Assembly (NCBI RefSeq): GCF_027627455.1
Contig: NZ_CP115483.1
Coordinates: forward strand, 4,340,001-4,404,000
Direction of reading: 5' to 3'
From: Sphingobacterium sp. SYP-B4668
GTDB taxonomy: Bacteria > Bacteroidota > Bacteroidia > Sphingobacteriales > Sphingobacteriaceae
Length of the DNA: 64,000 nucleotides
A program made the translations under genes and the position numbers. Of the stretch, positions 43,225-52,706 are shown one piece after another; positions within the stretch are counted from its first letter, which is position 1; each line of letters starts with the position of its first letter. Below the pieces are notes generated by a model, which made no database searches, had not been told where the DNA came from, and was given only the letters and a program-made list of their open reading frames with translations.

Positions 43225-44304
43225 ATGCGCAAAATATCTCTTTTTGGTCTCCTAATTATACTCAGCACATCATCCGCCGTGCTAATGCAGCAGGCGTGCA
43301 AGCACAAAACCAAACCACAGGCCACTACCAGCACGACAGGATTCGAATTTAAGGAAAGGCTTTCTGACTACGGTTTTTTCACAGGGGTCATCAAAGATTT
43401 AACACCTGCAGAGGGGGTTGTACTCTATGACCTCAGTACTCCTCTATTTACCGACTATTCCATTAAAGACAGATTCATCAAACTACCGCATGGCCAGTCA
43501 CTCACCTACACAGCCAGTGGGCCGTTGGGCTTTCCTGACTCCAGTATCATTATCAAAAACTTCGCTTATACCAATGAAGCTCATCAAAAGATTATGATTG
43601 AGACCCGACTGTTGGTCAAAGACCCCAAAGACCATAAGTGGAAGGTGATGAATTATCTTTGGAACAAGGAACAGACCGATGCTGTTCGACATATTACGGG
43701 TGCCAAAGTTCCGATTACCTTACTTGATGAAGATGGAAAAAAACATGTCACGAATTATATGGTACCGAATACCAATGACTGCAAAAGATGTCATGTAAAC
43801 AATGGCACATTGACCCCAATTGGACCTAAAGCACGTAATCTCAACTTTACTTTAAATGGGCAAACTAAGAATCAACTTTCGCAACTGGCATCCAATGGCA
43901 TACTTGTTGGTCTACCCGACTTGACGAAGGTATCGCAATTGCCGATATGGACAGATTCAAAACACTACAGCTTGGAAAAACGAGCCAGAGCATACTTGGA
44001 TATTAACTGTGCTCATTGTCATACCAAAGGGGGAGATGCATTTAACACGGGACTATTTTTGGACTACGAAGAGAACAACGCTAATCATTTAGGGATAAAA
44101 AAAGCACCAGTCTCTGCTGGAGGAGGTGCGGGAGGGCTTGACTTCGACATTGTCCCGGGTGACCCGGCCCAGTCTATTCTCCTGCATCGGATGAATAGTA
44201 TTGAACCAGGGACCGCCATGCCCGAGTTAGCACGTACTATTATCCATAAAGAAGGAGTGGCTCTGATAAGCGAATGGATACAACGCTTACCAAAGGAAAA
44301 ATAG
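43225..44304 (+). CDS. SO2930-family diheme cytochrome c
   Basis: The 359-residue exported protein has a lipoprotein-like signal peptide (MQQAC, Cys at about residue 25) and two heme c sites, CKRCH at residues 186-190 and CAHCH at 262-266. The region between the signal peptide and the first heme (about 35-180) is a separate domain found only in this family. A methionine in NSIEPGTAMPEL near the C-terminus may be an axial ligand. It should carry electrons in the periplasm, probably from a substrate oxidised by a partner. Function is unknown in the literature I recall. Confidence 0.85.
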   Translation: MRKISLFGLLIILSTSSAVLMQQACKHKTKPQATTSTTGFEFKERLSDYGFFTGVIKDLTPAEGVVLYDLSTPLFTDYSIKDRFIKLPHGQSLTYTASGPLGFPDSSIIIKNFAYTNEAHQKIMIETRLLVKDPKDHKWKVMNYLWNKEQTDAVRHITGAKVPITLLDEDGKKHVTNYMVPNTNDCKRCHVNNGTLTPIGPKARNLNFTLNGQTKNQLSQLASNGILVGLPDLTKVSQLPIWTDSKHYSLEKRARAYLDINCAHCHTKGGDAFNTGLFLDYEENNANHLGIKKAPVSAGGGAGGLDFDIVPGDPAQSILLHRMNSIEPGTAMPELARTIIHKEGVALISEWIQRLPKEK

Positions 44305-44348
44305 ACTTTCCATACATAGGCGGTGATGCCTCTAATTAATTATCACTA

Positions 44349-45752
44349 ATGATGACAGATTACATTCAAACTGTTTTTGAACTTCAGCAAAAGAACAAAC
44401 ATACGCTCCAATGGAGTACAGCACAACAGCGCATAGCTACCTTAAGGAAGTTAAAGTCGGCAATACATGAATTCGAAGAAAGGATATATGCAGCATTACA
44501 AGAGGATTTGAGAAAAAGCAGATTTGAATCCGCACTTACAGAAGTGTTCTTCGCACTTAGTGAAATAGATTTTGCCATCCAGCATCTAAAAAAATGGATG
44601 AAACCCCGAAAAGCTCGAAAGACATTCACCAGTGTATTTGCTTCCAATCGAATATATTACGAGCCTAAGGGCGTATGTCTCATTATTGCCCCTTGGAACT
44701 ATCCTTTCCAATTAATCATGAGTCCGTTGATATCGGCTATAGCTGCTGGTAATTGTATTGTATTGAAGCCTTCGGAAATTAGCTCTTCGGTCAGCAAGGT
44801 CATCGCTCAGTTGATCCAACAGTATTTTAAGAAGGACGAAATAGCTTGTTTTGAAGGTGATCGGTCTATATCCGAATTCCTACTCCAGTTGCCTTTCGAT
44901 CATATTTTCTTTACGGGCAGTACCTCCGTTGGTAAAGCTGTCATGCAAGCGGCTGCCAAAAACCTCAGTTCCGTCACACTCGAGCTTGGCGGAAAATCAC
45001 CTGTCATCATCGACCCTTCTGCTAATATCAGAGATGCAGCAATCAAAATTGCATGGGGCAAGCTAATCAATGCTGGTCAGACTTGTATTGCACCCGATTA
45101 TGTATTTGTGCACAGATCTAAGCTAGGAGAATTTATAGTCCATTTTAAGGAAGCTGTCATTCGTCAATTTTTCACTGAACAGGGTCAGTTGGACGACTCT
45201 CAATATGTTAAGATTATCAATCAACACCATACGGATCGCCTCATGGGCTTGATTCATGATGCAACCGACCGGGGCGCCTCTATAGTATGGGGTGGACAAG
45301 TCGAGCGGTCGGCATTGACCATCTATCCTACCCTGCTATGTGATGTACCTTTGGATAGCAGAATAATGGACGAAGAAATATTTGGCCCCATACTCCCCGT
45401 GATTCCATATGACGACATAGAAATGCCGATCAGGACCATCAATAGCAAGGGCAAACCCTTAGCATTCTATATTTTCAGTAAAGACAAACCTACTGTCAAA
45501 CGGCTCTTGACCAGTACAAGCTCTGGTGGCGCATGCGTCAATGATGTAATTATCCACGTATCCAATCCTAACCTACCCTTTGGAGGAATCAATGGCAGCG
45601 GTATAGGCAGTTGTCATGGTATATTTGGGTTTAAGGCATTTTCACACGAAAGATCTATAGTCTTTCAGTCAGCCCTAAATATATCCAAGCTCATCTATCC
45701 ACCCTATACAAATAAGGAATGGGTATTGAGACTACTTCGAAAGTATATGTAA
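44349..45752 (+). CDS. Aldehyde dehydrogenase, class 3 type
   Basis: The 467-residue enzyme oxidises an aldehyde to the acid with NAD(P). The NAD-binding start IIAPWNYPFQL, the FFTGSTSVGKAVM turn, the general-base motif LELGGKSPV and the catalytic cysteine C246 in GQTCIAPDYV are all present. It lacks a signal peptide, so it is cytoplasmic. The length and absence of a long N-terminal extension fit class 3/fatty-aldehyde enzymes. It ends the receptor-cytochrome operon, 44 bp after the cytochrome gene. ATG codons at 44349 and 44352 are both possible. Confidence 0.9.
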   Translation: MMTDYIQTVFELQQKNKHTLQWSTAQQRIATLRKLKSAIHEFEERIYAALQEDLRKSRFESALTEVFFALSEIDFAIQHLKKWMKPRKARKTFTSVFASNRIYYEPKGVCLIIAPWNYPFQLIMSPLISAIAAGNCIVLKPSEISSSVSKVIAQLIQQYFKKDEIACFEGDRSISEFLLQLPFDHIFFTGSTSVGKAVMQAAAKNLSSVTLELGGKSPVIIDPSANIRDAAIKIAWGKLINAGQTCIAPDYVFVHRSKLGEFIVHFKEAVIRQFFTEQGQLDDSQYVKIINQHHTDRLMGLIHDATDRGASIVWGGQVERSALTIYPTLLCDVPLDSRIMDEEIFGPILPVIPYDDIEMPIRTINSKGKPLAFYIFSKDKPTVKRLLTSTSSGGACVNDVIIHVSNPNLPFGGINGSGIGSCHGIFGFKAFSHERSIVFQSALNISKLIYPPYTNKEWVLRLLRKYM

Positions 45753-45754
45753 GA

Positions 45755-45927
45755 TACTGTATATAAACAGTCCTATACAATTAAAAGATGGAAATCGGTC
45801 AAGCCACTATTTGTTCGCCACCCAGCTACGACTAAATTCAGATAGTAAGTACGAGCTAGAGCTTCATATCGCCGACCTGCAGCATTTCATCAGGCACTAC
45901 AATATCGATAGTACGGTAAGTGCCTAA
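45755..45927 (+). pseudogene. Remnant of an unrecognised gene
   Basis: A reading frame open from inside the aldehyde dehydrogenase gene to a TAA at 45925 encodes protein-like text, for example HYLFATQLRLNSDSKYELEL and HIADLQHFIRHYNIDSTVSA, but has no Met and no start codon that makes sense. It looks like the 3' end of a decayed gene. I do not recognise the family. Confidence 0.3.
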
Positions 45928-45954
45928 AAAAATTGCCCAAGTATCTCAATATCC

Positions 45955-47151
45955 TTAGGTTAATCTCGCAAAAGAGATGGCCTTTTGAAAGGACGAGGTA
46001 ATGGCGTCATTATCCCGTCGTAACAAAGTGGCATTTGTCTTGACAGCAATTGTACCATCTTCCTTACGTACCTTTCCAAGGATAATGTTAGCTTCTTGAC
46101 GTAGGTATGTCTTTAGCTTAACCACATCTATGTATTCCTCGATTTTCATCAAGCTAATGTTGCTCCCGCTTTCAATCGGTTGTAGATGTAGTCCTTCTAT
46201 TTCGTTTAGCGCCTTAAATAATGTAATAGACTTGTTTCGCACCTCCTTCATTACCGCATCAATATCTTGCAGATGATATAAAGCCATAGCAGCGTTGGGC
46301 CAATTTGTAAAGATTCCACCACCGTGTATTTTAATCAAGTGATGCATCTGATCGATGGTTGATTTATCTCCACACAATATGGCGCCACCGGTAGCTCCCA
46401 AATACTTATATAGACACAAGTACACTGTGTCAAAATATTGTGCATAGGTAGCTATGGAGCTTCCGGTATAAGCCGCCGCAATATGGAGACGTGCACCATC
46501 AAGATGCATCTTATAACCTTTACTATCACAATAATCTTTTATTTTCTTTATCTCTTCCAATGGGAACAGGCGATTTTCGCACCTTCTGACAGGCGTCTCT
46601 ATCGATATGACGGCCCCTGGTAAGGCAAAAGCTTCTTCTTTCTCATAATAAGAAATAGATTCTCGAAGTTCGTCCACATTAAACCAATGCTTATCCGATA
46701 CAAGGGGTATAAACCTTTTATTGAATAGGGTCTGTGCCGCATCGGCTTCATCCCTGTATACGTGACTCTGTTCTTGGACAAATGCTTTCGTACCAGAACT
46801 TCCCAACACCGAGATAGCCAACTGATTGGCGAGTGTCCCCGAGGGTAAGTATACGGCAGCTTCTTTGCCCGTAATCTGTATGCATTTTTGCAACAATTGC
46901 CCCATCGTTCCATCAGCCGCATAACTATCACGCTCTATGGGATTTTTCGTTTGTATCGCCTGCAATTGGCTAAGAAAGTCGTCAGGCCTATAGAATATAC
47001 CATCGTTAATGAAGTAGACCGCGTCACTATCCTTCAACTTTTTTTGTTCAGGATTGTGGGACGGATGTGCATTGGTAATCGACATATTGGTGAGCACAGG
47101 TATGGCTAATCCAGATAATCTAAGAAAATCACGGCGTTTGTAAAATCCCAT
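45955..47151 (-). CDS. Tat-exported threonine aldolase-like PLP enzyme
   Basis: The 398-residue protein belongs to the beta-eliminating lyase/low-specificity threonine aldolase fold: the early GxG-like DGTMGQLLQKCIQ, the HLDGARLHIAAAYTG aspartate/arginine segment and CLYKYLGATGGAILCG with the PLP lysine. Unusually it begins with a twin-arginine signal (KRRDFLRLSG, then AIPVLTNMSITNA), so it should act outside the cytoplasm. Family members cut threonine or allo-threonine to glycine and acetaldehyde; a substrate role here is uncertain. It is convergent with the ALDH operon. Confidence 0.85.
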   Translation of the reverse strand: MGFYKRRDFLRLSGLAIPVLTNMSITNAHPSHNPEQKKLKDSDAVYFINDGIFYRPDDFLSQLQAIQTKNPIERDSYAADGTMGQLLQKCIQITGKEAAVYLPSGTLANQLAISVLGSSGTKAFVQEQSHVYRDEADAAQTLFNKRFIPLVSDKHWFNVDELRESISYYEKEEAFALPGAVISIETPVRRCENRLFPLEEIKKIKDYCDSKGYKMHLDGARLHIAAAYTGSSIATYAQYFDTVYLCLYKYLGATGGAILCGDKSTIDQMHHLIKIHGGGIFTNWPNAAMALYHLQDIDAVMKEVRNKSITLFKALNEIEGLHLQPIESGSNISLMKIEEYIDVVKLKTYLRQEANIILGKVRKEDGTIAVKTNATLLRRDNDAITSSFQKAISFARLT

Positions 47152-47576
47152 AGGTACAGCTGATTAATGAGGTGCTTGGATGTTGTGTTAACTATTTCTC
47201 GATAAAGATATCGATTATTTATTTTGTACACAGGCTTGCTCTTGACTATGATGTGTTCATCGCCTATCGGCTATTTTCACTTTGCAATATTTGTATTCCA
47301 TACCCTCCCTTGTATACTGGGGCACCAACGTAAAGCAGAGTTTAAAACCGTCAATCCAAAATTCATCTTCTACTGCACAAAGACATTTATTATTTTTCTA
47401 TCTAAAAATATCACTAGTTCAATTAGTGTTTGAAATTTATTCTACTTTTTTTCCTGAATGAAATGATAAAAATATTTTGCTCTTCCATAAACTTTGTGCG
47501 ATCAATATTTCCACTGAGAGATAATAAATACAAAATAGAACACTCTCGACACAATATTTTGAAAAAAAATACCATT
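47152..47576. other. Intergenic region, no gene seen
   Basis: This AT-rich stretch shows no convincing ORF. TATCTTTA on the minus strand (about 47210-47203) resembles a -7 element and could serve the threonine aldolase-like gene. Confidence 0.4.
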
Positions 47577-47612
47577 TTAAAAATAAAACAAAAAAGTACC
47601 CGAAGGTACTTT
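47577..47612 (-). terminator. Terminator of the polysaccharide utilization locus
   Basis: On the minus strand AAAGTACC and GGTACTTT close a TTCG tetraloop, followed by TTTTGTTTTATTTTT. It lies 17 bp after the GH97 stop and ends the locus. Confidence 0.92.
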
Positions 47613-47628
47613 CTTATGTTACTACTAT

Positions 47629-49506
47629 CTAGTTGAGGGGGCGTATCCAAATAGCCTGCCCCCCAGAAGGTATCAACTTAGCCTCAAGTACGGTATTAGC
47701 ATCTACTTTGATTCGCTTGATGGAAACCTTAGTACGAGTTTTCGAGGCAGGATCATCGTCGTAAATACTTGCTTCATACTTCTTGCCTGACATCAAAAAT
47801 CCAAGTGGAATCTTCAGCGTACGGGCATCATTATTAGTAATTGTGCCAATAAACCAATCGTCCCCCTTTCGACGTGCAATTGTAATGTATTGACCTATCT
47901 CTCCATCCAAGACTTTGGAATCCTCCCATACGGTAGCTATATTATCAAAATATTCGAGCTCAGGCTCGCCGTGCGAATCCGATGGAATATCATACCAATA
48001 CATGTACTGCAATGGACTGTAAAAGATTGTGGAAAGGGCCATCTGATGCGCAGAAGTGGTCTTTATAGTACGATTGGACGGTACATTTGCCTTTAGATTC
48101 TTTTGTTGGTAATAACAAATCGTATAATCGGCTGCTCCAGCTATGAATCGTGTAAAAGGAAGAATGGTATTGTCGGTAGCAGTAGGCATCTCTTCGTTGC
48201 CATAAACCCCCTCCTGAGTCAGCAGATTGGGGTAAGTACGACTAAACCCCGTTGGCCTGTACTCGTCATGGACATTGACCATCAAATTATACCGTGCGCA
48301 TTTCTTAATGGCATCATGTAACCAAGTGGTCCACTTGTGGGAACCTACGCCTACAAAGCCGAATTTTACACCACGCACCCCCCACTGCTGAAAGAGAGGC
48401 AGCAATTCATCCAATTGTTGATAGAGAGCACGTTGATTCACATACAAGAATACCCCAACCCCGTTATCATTGGCATACCGAATGATTTCCTGTAGCTCCA
48501 AGTCACTTTTGGGATTGCGTCTTGGATCTACATTTACCTCACTAGCATCAGAACCCACGACATATTCATACCCATACCACCCAGCGTCAAAGTGAATATA
48601 CTGGATGTTACGCTGGACCGCAAAATCAACTAATTCTTTAGAGCCTTTCATGGATAGTGTCATTTCTCGCATAATCTTACCCGGTTGGATCCAAGATGTA
48701 TTATTGATTGCAGACGGAGGGTTTAGATTCAGTAGCAAATCATTATTAGCGAGTAATTGGCCAGGACGGTCTGCGACCATCACAACTCTCCAAGGGGTAG
48801 CAAATGGAGTGTAAAAATCAACTTTATCGTAGATTGAGCAGCTTATAGTATTGGGTTTGCGGGGACTTAATGCAAACTTGGTACGAGCATAGTTAACCAT
48901 TTGCGCTTCTGTCAAACAAGCAAAACTTCCGTCTGGAAGCTGTAGTACCAATGGCCTCTCACTTTCTCCGGGCCAACTTATCAAGGGAAGTAAACGATAC
49001 TCTGCCTGGGCAATATTGGTAAACCATGCCTTAGTTCCTTCAGGCACAGTGAACTCCGTGAGCTCTTTAACAATATTGATGTCCATACCTCCATCGGGGT
49101 CTTCTGGAAAAAAATATCGAAAAGCGATACCTTCGTTATAGGCCCGAACCTGAATTTGAAATTTAAGCGTAGGACTATCACCCAATAACAGGGTGATAGT
49201 CATTTCTTGGAAGTGATCCCGAACTTGATTTCGCTCTCCATAAACAGGCTTCCACACAGTATCGCACATTACCCTATGTATATCACCCAGCCGAAAGCCC
49301 CTCTCCCAACCGACCAACCCCAAAGTTGATGACAACACGACAGGCCTACCCTGATTGGATATGGAATATATTGGTACTCCATCAGATAATAACTCAAACG
49401 AAAATGCTAACTCTCCGTTAGGAGAACGCAATTCAGAGGCCCCGTGAGTCGCCAATAACTGCTTGCCTACGAAAAAAACACACAGAAACACTAGAATTCT
49501 TAACAT
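47629..49506 (-). CDS. Glycoside hydrolase family 97
   Basis: The product of about 625 residues is a secreted GH97 enzyme with a signal peptide (LRILVFLCVFFVGKQLLAT), the N-terminal beta-sandwich (ELRSPNGELAFSFELLSDG), the TIM barrel and a C-terminal beta domain. The barrel has VNVHDEYRPTGFSRTYPNL with H413, D414 and E415, then QEGVYGNE. GH97 includes inverting alpha-glucosidases (SusB) and retaining alpha-galactosidases. An Asp after the His is the position I recall for the retaining nucleophile, so the retaining type is more likely. The start at 49506 is chosen because the signal peptide starts there; an in-frame ATG lies at 49533. Confidence 0.9.
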   Translation of the reverse strand: MLRILVFLCVFFVGKQLLATHGASELRSPNGELAFSFELLSDGVPIYSISNQGRPVVLSSTLGLVGWERGFRLGDIHRVMCDTVWKPVYGERNQVRDHFQEMTITLLLGDSPTLKFQIQVRAYNEGIAFRYFFPEDPDGGMDINIVKELTEFTVPEGTKAWFTNIAQAEYRLLPLISWPGESERPLVLQLPDGSFACLTEAQMVNYARTKFALSPRKPNTISCSIYDKVDFYTPFATPWRVVMVADRPGQLLANNDLLLNLNPPSAINNTSWIQPGKIMREMTLSMKGSKELVDFAVQRNIQYIHFDAGWYGYEYVVGSDASEVNVDPRRNPKSDLELQEIIRYANDNGVGVFLYVNQRALYQQLDELLPLFQQWGVRGVKFGFVGVGSHKWTTWLHDAIKKCARYNLMVNVHDEYRPTGFSRTYPNLLTQEGVYGNEEMPTATDNTILPFTRFIAGAADYTICYYQQKNLKANVPSNRTIKTTSAHQMALSTIFYSPLQYMYWYDIPSDSHGEPELEYFDNIATVWEDSKVLDGEIGQYITIARRKGDDWFIGTITNNDARTLKIPLGFLMSGKKYEASIYDDDPASKTRTKVSIKRIKVDANTVLEAKLIPSGGQAIWIRPLN

Positions 49507-49536
49507 CTTAACTTTTGATATAATTCTCAACAATAA

Positions 49537-52500
49537 TTATTTTAACAGATTATCTAAGAATGAGACTGCTGTGGGATTGTGTGTGACTCTATCAATCATT
49601 TCGATTTCACATATCCGGAATACACCTTTACCCAATTTCAACTCACCTGCCGCCATGACAGTCCCTTTGTCTCCTAGCCAATTGGAATTACCACTGCTTA
49701 AGATTGGTTCCCATTGGGCCCCAGAAATGGTATGACTAAGAATGGGAGCAATGCAATTCTCTTTGCTATCATACCATAGATTGAAGTCAAAGGGTTTATT
49801 ATTCCTGACCACTGAGTGACCGGTCATAGGCGACGCAAAGTAATAATCGCCCATACTATTTTTTTCGATGAGTACAGTAGTAGTGGCAATCGAATATTGC
49901 CCAGCTGGGAGTGTCATGAATACAACAGTCTTGCCTTTACTGACCCATCCGTCGATTTCCTGTTGTCTTGATTTGTAACGTTCGTAGTTGCCAACAAGTA
50001 CGGCATCAGCATTTGTCCCGGAATTAGTAATCGTATATCCAGCTTGTTGAGCCAATGTGGCCAACTGTCCGTTAATATCTTCGACTATGTACAGTTTTTT
50101 CTTGGGTATTTTCCGTTTCGGAAATATTTCAAAGGCAAATTCATTCTGATAAACACTCGTCCCCTGCTCATTAACCAAAGCCACACGTAAAGTATAATCA
50201 GTACGCTGGGTAACATCCGGAGATTTAAATTTTATAAAACCTTGGAACTCCGAACTGTTAACGGGTATTTGAGCAGAGATATGATTGGCCATGATGACCT
50301 CTCCACCCTTTTCAATTTGATATTTCAGCAGATACCCAGTCGGGACCGTGTTCAAGTCATTGCTTATCCAAGCTTCAAAAGCAGTTTCTTCCTCTGAATA
50401 AAACTTATTTCGATCACTACGCAACGAGACCATTAATGGTTCCAAAGCATTCCGATAAGCAAAATATGCTTTTTTCGGTTGCCGATCCACGTCCATTATA
50501 GATTTCATCCAACCAGCAGGCCATGCATCGATGAACAAATGAACTGCAAACGAAACCATCCTAGAGTCGCGCCTAAAGGTCTCGGCTACGAACTTCATCG
50601 CCCATGCCTGATATTCCTGACTCGCCTCTATCCAATTTTCTAGGCTATTTTGCGGATTGTACCACATATAGTGAAAGCGATGGGTCTGCGATTGTGAAAT
50701 CTTATTCGCTGTCCAAATAGCGTCCTCTGCTTTATTTTGAGGTAACCAAGAAACTGGATAATATTTGGTCATGACGTTCAATGGATCGAGACCTTCGGCA
50801 CCAAACTCGCCACAGGCATACATCCATCCCGGTTTGACTGGCTGCCAATAACCTTGGTACATCTTTCCGAGAGCCAAGCCATGCCCATTATACCACGTAT
50901 TGTAACAATGATTATCCGGTAATCCTGGAGAAGGTGGGTCATAGTCACCATCCCCAGCCTTGATTACCCGATCGGGATTGCTTAACAGGACCGCTTGGTC
51001 CAGCGCAGTAAACAAGCGGTAATATTCGTCAGCGGTATTCAAGCTACGCTGAGGAAATCCCTCTGCGTTGGGAAAGCGTTCATTAATATAGGTGACCAAT
51101 ATGGTGGAAGGATGTTTTCGGACTAATCTCTCCATCTCCTCTACCTGTCTAATTGTCTCTGCAAATTGATTGCGGCGTAAGCTTCCAAACAGAGGAAGAT
51201 CGGTTTGATTCAATAGGCCCAATTTATCACAATAATCGTATACTTCTTCCTGCACTGGACGCTGGGTAAAGCGTAGATAATTAAGATTACACAGTTTGGC
51301 CAATAACAGGTCATCTATCAACTGGTCCCAGTTCTTTCGGAATACAGATTGCTGCTCAAACCCCATACTGTTGGCCCCCCGCAGACGAATCATATTGCCA
51401 TTAAGATACATATTGCCTTTAGGTGTGTTGAGAGTATCCATCGTAAAGCTACGCATACCAAACTGCTGCACACGGGTGTCGGTAAGGCGTCCCTTGGCAT
51501 CGTATACCTTGACCTGAATTTGATAAAGCCAAGGATTCTCGGGCTCCCATAGTCTAAACGTCTTCATGTCAATAGGGATACGTAGATAGTTGGGTCCATA
51601 TCCCATTTTCAGTGTATTCTGCTCCCAATCTGCGGGTTTCGCTAAATCACCTACACCAGGCACATAGGTTGTAGAGGGGATGTACTCCATATCTTGTACG
51701 ACAGTTTCTAAAAAATTTTGACCATAGACAGAGATACGCAATGTGGCTTCTGCGGGATAAGGCTCAAAGTTATTGACTTCAATCCATGCCTCAGCGACGG
51801 AGGTTTCTAATTTAGGACGTACAAAAATATCATGGATGTGCAACGGTGCCCTAGCTTCTAAATAACAATCTTGATAAATACCCATTCCAGGTGGGCATAG
51901 GTGCCAACCCAACTCCGGATCATCATACCCTAATCCACTTACAGCATAAATCTTATTCCCAATAAGCGAATTACCTTGATCATCTTTTCCTCCGGTACTG
52001 GTGTAATCGTTTTCTACTTTTACCAAAATCTGATTTTTACCAGGTTTGGAATATTTTGAAATCTCAAACTCAAAAGGCGCAAAAAAACCTTCATGTGTAC
52101 CACATAACTGACCATTTACAAAAACGGATGCCTTGTAATCTACAGCCTTAAAACAGATAAACAAATTGCCAGATGCAAAATCGGCTTCTACAAGGTCAAC
52201 TTCTTTATGATAATAAGTCACTGCGCGGCCTAATGGTGGACCGTAATGCGGTATTTGAACCTCCTCCCAGTTACCAGCCCCCCTTAAGGTGCTTGTAAAA
52301 TCATTTCGATCGGTTGCCGTCTCTACTCTCCAATTGAATGCGGTGAGCGGAATCTGCTTTCTAGTACGATCAGGTACAGGTGCCAAATTTTGCATAAATG
52401 GCAGATATCGTTTTTTTAAAGAAGACAATTCTGAGTATAGTTCTTCTTTTGTAGAAATAGGCTTTACAGCCTTAAACATAGAAGCTGGATTATGTGCGAT

Positions 52501-52704
52501 AGGCAAATCAATATTCGCTAATATAGGTGGCTTAGGTTGTACCAATAAATGGAATCGTGTATCATATTGACGTGTGCCGATATCTGCAAATTTATCCTGC
52601 GCATGGGCATTATGTACCAGTAACATCAGCGGTACAAACAAGTTGGAAACACGAAAAGCGGTCCGTAAAGATGGTCTAAAAAAATTTTTCAATATCATAT
52701 TCAT
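49537..52704 (-). CDS. Glycoside hydrolase family 2, long form
   Basis: The 1055-residue secreted enzyme has a signal peptide (to about residue 36, VHNAHAQ), a GH2 sugar-binding domain (about 120-250, FFAPFEFEISKYSKPGKNQI), an immunoglobulin-like domain, and a TIM barrel with the acid/base E542 in YINERFPN and the nucleophile E633 in YACGEFGAEG. Two or more accessory domains fill the C-terminal 350 residues. Family members include beta-galactosidases, beta-glucuronidases and beta-mannosidases; specificity cannot be told here. It lies 3 bp before the beta-helix gene's end on the minus strand, in the same locus. Confidence 0.88.
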   Translation of the reverse strand: MNMILKNFFRPSLRTAFRVSNLFVPLMLLVHNAHAQDKFADIGTRQYDTRFHLLVQPKPPILANIDLPIAHNPASMFKAVKPISTKEELYSELSSLKKRYLPFMQNLAPVPDRTRKQIPLTAFNWRVETATDRNDFTSTLRGAGNWEEVQIPHYGPPLGRAVTYYHKEVDLVEADFASGNLFICFKAVDYKASVFVNGQLCGTHEGFFAPFEFEISKYSKPGKNQILVKVENDYTSTGGKDDQGNSLIGNKIYAVSGLGYDDPELGWHLCPPGMGIYQDCYLEARAPLHIHDIFVRPKLETSVAEAWIEVNNFEPYPAEATLRISVYGQNFLETVVQDMEYIPSTTYVPGVGDLAKPADWEQNTLKMGYGPNYLRIPIDMKTFRLWEPENPWLYQIQVKVYDAKGRLTDTRVQQFGMRSFTMDTLNTPKGNMYLNGNMIRLRGANSMGFEQQSVFRKNWDQLIDDLLLAKLCNLNYLRFTQRPVQEEVYDYCDKLGLLNQTDLPLFGSLRRNQFAETIRQVEEMERLVRKHPSTILVTYINERFPNAEGFPQRSLNTADEYYRLFTALDQAVLLSNPDRVIKAGDGDYDPPSPGLPDNHCYNTWYNGHGLALGKMYQGYWQPVKPGWMYACGEFGAEGLDPLNVMTKYYPVSWLPQNKAEDAIWTANKISQSQTHRFHYMWYNPQNSLENWIEASQEYQAWAMKFVAETFRRDSRMVSFAVHLFIDAWPAGWMKSIMDVDRQPKKAYFAYRNALEPLMVSLRSDRNKFYSEEETAFEAWISNDLNTVPTGYLLKYQIEKGGEVIMANHISAQIPVNSSEFQGFIKFKSPDVTQRTDYTLRVALVNEQGTSVYQNEFAFEIFPKRKIPKKKLYIVEDINGQLATLAQQAGYTITNSGTNADAVLVGNYERYKSRQQEIDGWVSKGKTVVFMTLPAGQYSIATTTVLIEKNSMGDYYFASPMTGHSVVRNNKPFDFNLWYDSKENCIAPILSHTISGAQWEPILSSGNSNWLGDKGTVMAAGELKLGKGVFRICEIEMIDRVTHNPTAVSFLDNLLK

Positions 52705-52706
52705 AG

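Noticed and set aside
47224..47433. Plus-strand frame of 69 residues in the gap before the GH97 gene
   Set aside because: Composition is that of AT-rich noncoding DNA, with no signal peptide pattern or domain and no promoter.
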